Part shown: piece after piece, positions 60,163-64,000 of the stretch | Numbering within the stretch: position 1 is the stretch's first letter | How the letters are laid out: every line of letters starts with the position of its first letter | Assembly: GCF_003545715.1 (NCBI RefSeq) | Contig: NZ_QVNU01000001.1 | Span: 682,001-746,000 of the forward strand | DNA length: 64,000 bases | DNA from: Taibaiella koreensis | GTDB lineage: Bacteria > Bacteroidota > Bacteroidia > Chitinophagales > Chitinophagaceae | Direction of reading: 5' to 3' | The notes under the pieces: model-generated | Databases searched by the model: none | The model's input: only the letters and a program-made list of their open reading frames with translations | Told to the model about the DNA's origin: nothing | Position numbers and translations under genes: made by a program

Positions 60163-60349
60163 AAAATGGAATGCAAAGTGGCGGTGAGGCTGCGAAATTA
60201 GTGGCTTTTTAGAGGCGGTAGCAGATTATTTTTCTATCATGCCCTGATGTTTACATAATATCCTTTTCATGATCCGGTTAAAGAAATGCTTTAGTCATGG
60301 AAATGGCATGATTTTTGGTATTAGTTAAAGAAAAGTAAAAATCTGATCA

Positions 60350-60877
60350 ATGAGAAACGCACTTGTCCTGATCTGTATCGCGGCTGCGGCCCTTTCTTTT
60401 TCTTCCTGCAGCAAAACAAAGAAGCTGGCCAGGCAGCACAGCGAGCTTGAAGATACGTACCAGACCCTGAAACGGGATATGTCGGAAGCCGAGGTAACCC
60501 TGGAAGGTGAGAAAGTAAAGGTAGTGCTTCCTGAAGCAGTACTTTTTAATGTGAATTCTGCCGATATGAATGCCGAATATTTACCCATCCTGGCCAAGAT
60601 GGCGACCATTCTGAATAAATACGATAAGACCAGTGTGCTCATCACCGGCTATACCGATGTAACCGGGACCGAAAGCTATAACCTGGACCTGTCCAAAAAA
60701 CGGGCAGAAAGCGCCAAATCGGTACTGGTCAAAAATCAGGTGAACAGTGGCCGCATCTTTACCTGGGGGCTCGGCGATAAAAATCCGGTAGCCGATAATA
60801 AAACACTTGAAGGCCGTAAGCAGAACCGCCGGGTGGAATATGTGATCCTCTACGATTATAAGCCATCGAAGGAATAA
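60350..60877 (+). CDS. OmpA family lipoprotein
   Basis: A 175-residue outer-membrane lipoprotein. The signal ends in the lipobox SFSSC with the lipid Cys at 20; then a Lys-rich spacer, a short coiled coil (about 25-50), and an OmpA C-terminal peptidoglycan-binding domain (about 58-170) with the signatures LFNVNSADM, ITGYTDVTGTESYN, LSKKRAESAKSVL and EGRKQNRRVEYVI (the Asp and Arg that hold diaminopimelate). It would link the outer membrane to the cell wall, as Pal does. No Tol genes are adjacent. Confidence 0.94.
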   Translation: MRNALVLICIAAAALSFSSCSKTKKLARQHSELEDTYQTLKRDMSEAEVTLEGEKVKVVLPEAVLFNVNSADMNAEYLPILAKMATILNKYDKTSVLITGYTDVTGTESYNLDLSKKRAESAKSVLVKNQVNSGRIFTWGLGDKNPVADNKTLEGRKQNRRVEYVILYDYKPSKE

Positions 60878-60976
60878 AGATAGCTTTATTCAACCAGCCC
60901 CGGCCGCCCTTGCAGCCGGGGCATTTTAATTGGCCGGCGCGGGTAAAATTTACGGATGATTATCCCAAAGTACTTG

Positions 60977-60984
60977 TACATTTG
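60977..60984 (+). promoter_or_regulatory. -7 promoter element for the arginine decarboxylase gene
   Basis: TACATTTG, exact consensus match, 58 bp before the ATG at 61043. Confidence 0.6.
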
Positions 60985-61042
60985 CAACGCATTTAAAAAA
61001 TACGACAATATCTCTTTACATTCTTTTACTGCGGCGTAAAAA

Positions 61043-62455
61043 ATGAACAATACCTACAGCGATCTGGTCGACCAGACTTTTCACTTTCCCCAGGAGGGAT
61101 TCGACGTGGAAAATAACTATCTCCGCTTTAACGGAGTGGATATTAAGGGGCTTATCGATAAATACGGTACGCCTTTTAAACTGACCTATCTGCCTAAGAT
61201 AGGTCAGCAGGTGGCTAAAGCAAAAAAGATGTTCAACGATGCCATTAAAAAGCATCGCTACGACGGTAATTATTATTATTGCTACTGCACCAAGAGCTCA
61301 CATTTTTCGTTTATCGTCGAAGAAACGCTGAAGCAGAATGTTCACCTTGAGACATCATTTGCTTATGATATCGAGATCATCAAGCAGCTGTACAAACGTC
61401 GTAAGATCACCAAGGATACTTATATCATCTGCAATGGGTTTAAGACCAAGCCCTACACCCGTAATATTGCCCGGCTCATCAACGACGGATTCAAAAATGT
61501 GATTCCCATCCTGGACAATAAGAACGAATTTGACGATTATAAAAAGCTGATCAGGTCGAAGGATCCGGTGAAGATCGGTATCCGCATCGCGGCAGAAGAA
61601 GAGCCTGCTTTCGACTTTTATACCTCAAGGCTGGGCATTCGTAGCAGGGACATTCTTGAATTCTATATCGACAAGATCAAGGGTAATAATAAGTTTCAGC
61701 TGAAGATGCTGCATTTCTTCATGAATAAAGGCATCAAGGATGATGTATATTACTGGAGCGAGCTCAATAAAGTAGTCAACCTGTATTGCCAGTTGAAGAA
61801 AATATGTCCCGAACTGGACAGTGTGAATATCGGCGGTGGCTTTCCCATCAAGCATTCGCTGGGGTTTGAATACGATTATCAGTACATGGCCAACGAGATC
61901 GTAGCGACCATTAAAAAGGTTTGCAAGCAGCATAAAGTGCCGGTACCCGATATTTATACCGAGTTCGGATCCTTTACCGTAGGAGAAGCCGGCGCAGTAG
62001 TGTACAGCGTGCTCGATGAGAAAATGCAGAACGACCGTGAGATCTGGTACATGATCGACAGCTCCTTCATTACTACCTTGCCCGATACCTGGGGTATTGG
62101 TGAAAAATTCCTGATGCTGCCTATCAACCGCTGGGAAGAAGAATACCAGGAGGTGCACCTTGGCGGTCTTACCTGCGACAGTCACGATTTTTATACCTCA
62201 GAAGAGCATATCAATGCCGTGTTCCTGCCCAAGGCCAGCAAAGAAAAGAACGATGAGCCGCTTTATATCGGGTTTTTCCATACAGGCGCTTACCAGGACC
62301 AGTTGGCCGGCTATGGCGGTATCAAGCATTGCATGATCCCTTCGCCCAAGCATGTAGTGGTAGAATACAATAAGGAAGGGGAACTCGAAGACTGGCTCTA
62401 TGCCAAAGAACAGTCGCCGCAAAGCATGCTGAAGCTGCTCGGCTATATCAAGTAA
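61043..62455 (+). CDS. Arginine decarboxylase, PLP fold III type
   Basis: A 470-residue PLP enzyme of the alanine-racemase-fold (type III) decarboxylases: barrel domain with PLP lysine K84 in YCYCTKSSHFSF, VNIGGGFPIKHSLG near 272 (phosphate loop) and EFGSFTVGEAGAVVY near 313; beta domain with CDSHDF near 378 carrying the catalytic Cys/Asp and FHTGAYQDQLAGYGGIKHC near 416 with the active-site Tyr region. Bacteroidota proteins of this length are annotated as arginine decarboxylase, opening polyamine synthesis; ornithine or diaminopimelate enzymes are less similar. It could supply the pathway that the spermidine-synthase-like enzyme at 30712 belongs to, but the genes are unlinked. Confidence 0.87.
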   Translation: MNNTYSDLVDQTFHFPQEGFDVENNYLRFNGVDIKGLIDKYGTPFKLTYLPKIGQQVAKAKKMFNDAIKKHRYDGNYYYCYCTKSSHFSFIVEETLKQNVHLETSFAYDIEIIKQLYKRRKITKDTYIICNGFKTKPYTRNIARLINDGFKNVIPILDNKNEFDDYKKLIRSKDPVKIGIRIAAEEEPAFDFYTSRLGIRSRDILEFYIDKIKGNNKFQLKMLHFFMNKGIKDDVYYWSELNKVVNLYCQLKKICPELDSVNIGGGFPIKHSLGFEYDYQYMANEIVATIKKVCKQHKVPVPDIYTEFGSFTVGEAGAVVYSVLDEKMQNDREIWYMIDSSFITTLPDTWGIGEKFLMLPINRWEEEYQEVHLGGLTCDSHDFYTSEEHINAVFLPKASKEKNDEPLYIGFFHTGAYQDQLAGYGGIKHCMIPSPKHVVVEYNKEGELEDWLYAKEQSPQSMLKLLGYIK

Positions 62456-62475
62456 TTTTATACAACACCAAATTG

Positions 62476-62506
62476 AAAAGACTGTCTTCCGGGACAGTCT
62501 TTTTTG
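62476..62506 (+). terminator. Intrinsic terminator of the arginine decarboxylase gene
   Basis: AAAAGACTGTC / GACAGTCTTTTTT with a short loop, 20 bp past the stop. Confidence 0.9.
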
Positions 62507-62613
62507 TTATTGTTTAAACCCAGCTATCGCTATAGGGATGTATCATTTTTTCTATAGAAATGTCAGGCAATTGTCATATTTTAATGTCAGTAGTATATCT
62601 TGTTTGTATATAT

Positions 62614-62621
62614 TATATTTG
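62614..62621 (+). promoter_or_regulatory. -7 promoter element for the T9SS cargo gene
   Basis: TATATTTG, exact consensus match, 18 bp before the ATG at 62640. Confidence 0.6.
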
Positions 62622-62639
62622 TTCATAAATCCTTTTACT

Positions 62640-63560
62640 ATGAAAAAATATCTACTTATTTTATCTGCCTTATTGGCTACCATTACCGCAGTTGCCCAGA
62701 TGGGCGTACAACAGCAGTATTTTGATGGTGATGAAACTAATCCCGCTTCTGCTATCCGGATCACGATGGATACCAGCGCCGGTAATATCTGGCAGGTAGG
62801 GCCACCATCCAAGCAGCATTTTAATGCCGCATTTACCCTGCCCAATGCTTTGGTTACCGATACCATTAATCCCTGTCCCGCCCATAATATCTCGCGGTTT
62901 TATTTCAATTACGTGCCGGCTGTAGCATGGGGAGTAATCGCCTTGCGCTGGACGCAGCAGCTGGACCTGGAGCCCGGTCGCGAGGGTGCTATGATCGAAT
63001 ATTCCACGGACAAGGGCGCTACCTGGGAAAATGTATTCAACAACCCGCATGTCTATAATTTTTACGGGTTCAGCAGCAGCAACCGGGATACCTTGCCCGA
63101 TGGCGCTTTCGTCTTCAGCGGAAGCGATACTCAATGGAAGGACGTCTGGCTCTGTTTTGATATTTCCTGGTTGAACGCCACGACCGATACCTTATGGTTT
63201 CGCTACTCGCTCATTACCGATACGGTGGGCCACAACAGGGATGGCTGGATGATCGATAACCTGATGATACACCTCACCGGTCTTCACGCCTCAATACAGG
63301 ACCCTTATCAAACCCGGTATTTCGATGTTTATCCTAACCCCGTCGATAAGCGAATATACCTTTCCGGCGAAAGGCTGAACCAATTCCATATCATAGAGAA
63401 TATGCAGCTGATCAACGTGCAGGGCAGGGTTATAAAGCAATGGCAGAAGATTCCGGTGAAATTCTATTTTGATGTGGAGACCTTGCCGGCAGGTACCTAC
63501 TATCTGCGTATAAAGACCAACGTCAGAACAGAAACTTTCCCTGTCGTGATCCGGCATTGA
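62640..63560 (+). CDS. T9SS type A sorting domain-containing secreted protein
   Basis: A 306-residue protein: signal peptide MKKYLLILSALLATITAVAQ, a beta-sandwich domain of about 200 residues (FYFNYVPAVAWGVIALRWTQQL, AMIEYSTDKGATWENVF, DVWLCFDISWLN, RDGWMIDNLMIHLTG) that reads like a MAM/concanavalin-type fold common in Bacteroidota surface proteins, and a C-terminal T9SS type A sorting domain from about residue 222 (FDVYPNPVDKRIYLSG, MQLINVQGRVIKQW, LPAGTYYLRIKT). It should be exported by the type IX system and attached to the cell surface. A 34-codon upstream extension is not used because the promoter lies in it. Followed by the cytochrome peroxidase gene after 14 bp. Confidence 0.9.
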   Translation: MKKYLLILSALLATITAVAQMGVQQQYFDGDETNPASAIRITMDTSAGNIWQVGPPSKQHFNAAFTLPNALVTDTINPCPAHNISRFYFNYVPAVAWGVIALRWTQQLDLEPGREGAMIEYSTDKGATWENVFNNPHVYNFYGFSSSNRDTLPDGAFVFSGSDTQWKDVWLCFDISWLNATTDTLWFRYSLITDTVGHNRDGWMIDNLMIHLTGLHASIQDPYQTRYFDVYPNPVDKRIYLSGERLNQFHIIENMQLINVQGRVIKQWQKIPVKFYFDVETLPAGTYYLRIKTNVRTETFPVVIRH

Positions 63561-63574
63561 TAATATCGGCAGCG

Positions 63575-64000
63575 ATGAATAAAGTCATCATTACATTGCT
63601 GGTCTGCAGCTGCCTGTTGCTGCTTGCTGGAAGGAAAGACGCTCCTGAAGCTTATCGGTTCAGGAGCTTTCCCTTCTTTCCGGCCATGCCGGTCGATAGT
63701 ACAAACAAGGTTACGGATGCCGGCGCCCGTTTGGGGCGTTACCTGTTTTACGACACAATACTGAGCGCCCGTAAAAATATGTCCTGTGCCTCCTGTCATA
63801 AGCAGGCCGTGGCTTTCAGCGATGCATCCCTCCGGTTCAGCAAAGGTTCGGAAGGAGTATTGATGATAAGAAATACGCCTCCGTTGTTTAACCTGGCCTG
63901 GTATCCGGCTTTATTCTGGGACGGGCGGGCAGCAAGCATAGAGGCCCAGGTATCGCATCCGCTGACCGCCACGGATGAAATGAACCTTCAATGGCCATTG
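63575..64000 (+). CDS. Di-heme cytochrome c peroxidase / MauG family, 3' end beyond the window
   Basis: From ATG 63575 the frame is open for 142 codons to the right edge. N-terminal hydrophobic segment (VIITLLVCSCLLLLAG) acts as signal or lipoprotein sequence. The first heme motif CASCH is visible in KNMSCASCHKQAVAFSD, preceded by LGRYLFYDTILSARK and followed by RNTPPLFNLAWYPALFWDGRAASIEAQ, the standard opening of bacterial cytochrome c peroxidases that reduce hydrogen peroxide in the periplasm. The second heme site must lie beyond the edge. Probably co-transcribed with the T9SS cargo gene before it. Confidence 0.92.
   Translation, partial: MNKVIITLLVCSCLLLLAGRKDAPEAYRFRSFPFFPAMPVDSTNKVTDAGARLGRYLFYDTILSARKNMSCASCHKQAVAFSDASLRFSKGSEGVLMIRNTPPLFNLAWYPALFWDGRAASIEAQVSHPLTATDEMNLQWPL

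Overview
The window is a chromosomal segment of a Bacteroidota bacterium, most likely from the Chitinophagales/Chitinophagaceae side of the phylum. Evidence: two proteins with type IX secretion (T9SS) sorting domains, a SusC/RagA-type TonB-dependent protein, a short primary sigma factor without region 1.1, a DUF6089 barrel protein, a START-like protein and DUF3822, and many promoters with the Bacteroidota -7 element TAnnTTTG (-33 TTTG) in place of -35/-10 boxes. Ribosome binding sites are mostly absent, which is also normal for the phylum. I found no rRNA, tRNA, transposase, prophage or CRISPR array. Both edges cut genes: DUF3822 on the left and a di-heme cytochrome c peroxidase on the right.

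Layout. 0-20 kb is mostly housekeeping and metabolism: MATE exporter, PhoH ATPase, carotenoid/retinol-type oxidoreductase, HAD phosphatase, pyruvate dehydrogenase E1 beta, 3-hydroxyacyl-CoA dehydrogenase, WbqC, Rel/SpoT, SppA, cytidine deaminase, fatty acid desaturase. 20-38 kb has a DtxR regulator, YggS, a lone RND adaptor, ThiL, an operon (lipoprotein, rsmE, DUF4159, yraN), LptF/G with a PAP2 phosphatase, rpoD, an M48 protease with a spermidine-synthase-like enzyme, PlsY, a thiolase and ffh. 41-51 kb has a Fur-family regulator, tsaE, a NatAB-type exporter, FAH-family hydrolase, flippase and topA. 56-64 kb has a four-gene two-component operon, a DMT transporter, an OmpA lipoprotein, arginine decarboxylase and a T9SS cargo protein.

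The most interesting part is a probable peptide natural product (RiPP) system. At 38.2-40.7 kb two paralogous cysteine-rich precursor peptides (seven cysteines each, shared CCPxC centre, double-glycine leader of the Bacteroidota lanthipeptide type) precede an intrinsic terminator and then a DUF692 multinuclear iron oxidase (MNIO) with an overlapping partner protein. Two more cysteine-rich peptides with the same kind of leader lie alone at 51.8 and 55.7 kb, on either side of a SusC-like outer-membrane protein that lacks a SusD partner. No lanthionine synthetase, radical-SAM maturase or C39 peptidase/transporter is visible, so the MNIO is the only candidate maturase in the window. A working model (inference) is a family of oxidatively modified, perhaps metal-binding, cysteine peptides with a TonB-dependent outer-membrane protein.

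Three structured repeats also deserve attention: a nested inverted repeat at 21.07-21.19 kb, a palindrome-led array at 44.91-45.03 kb, and two adjoining heptamer arrays at 30.60-30.72 kb that run into the stop codon of the neighbouring gene.
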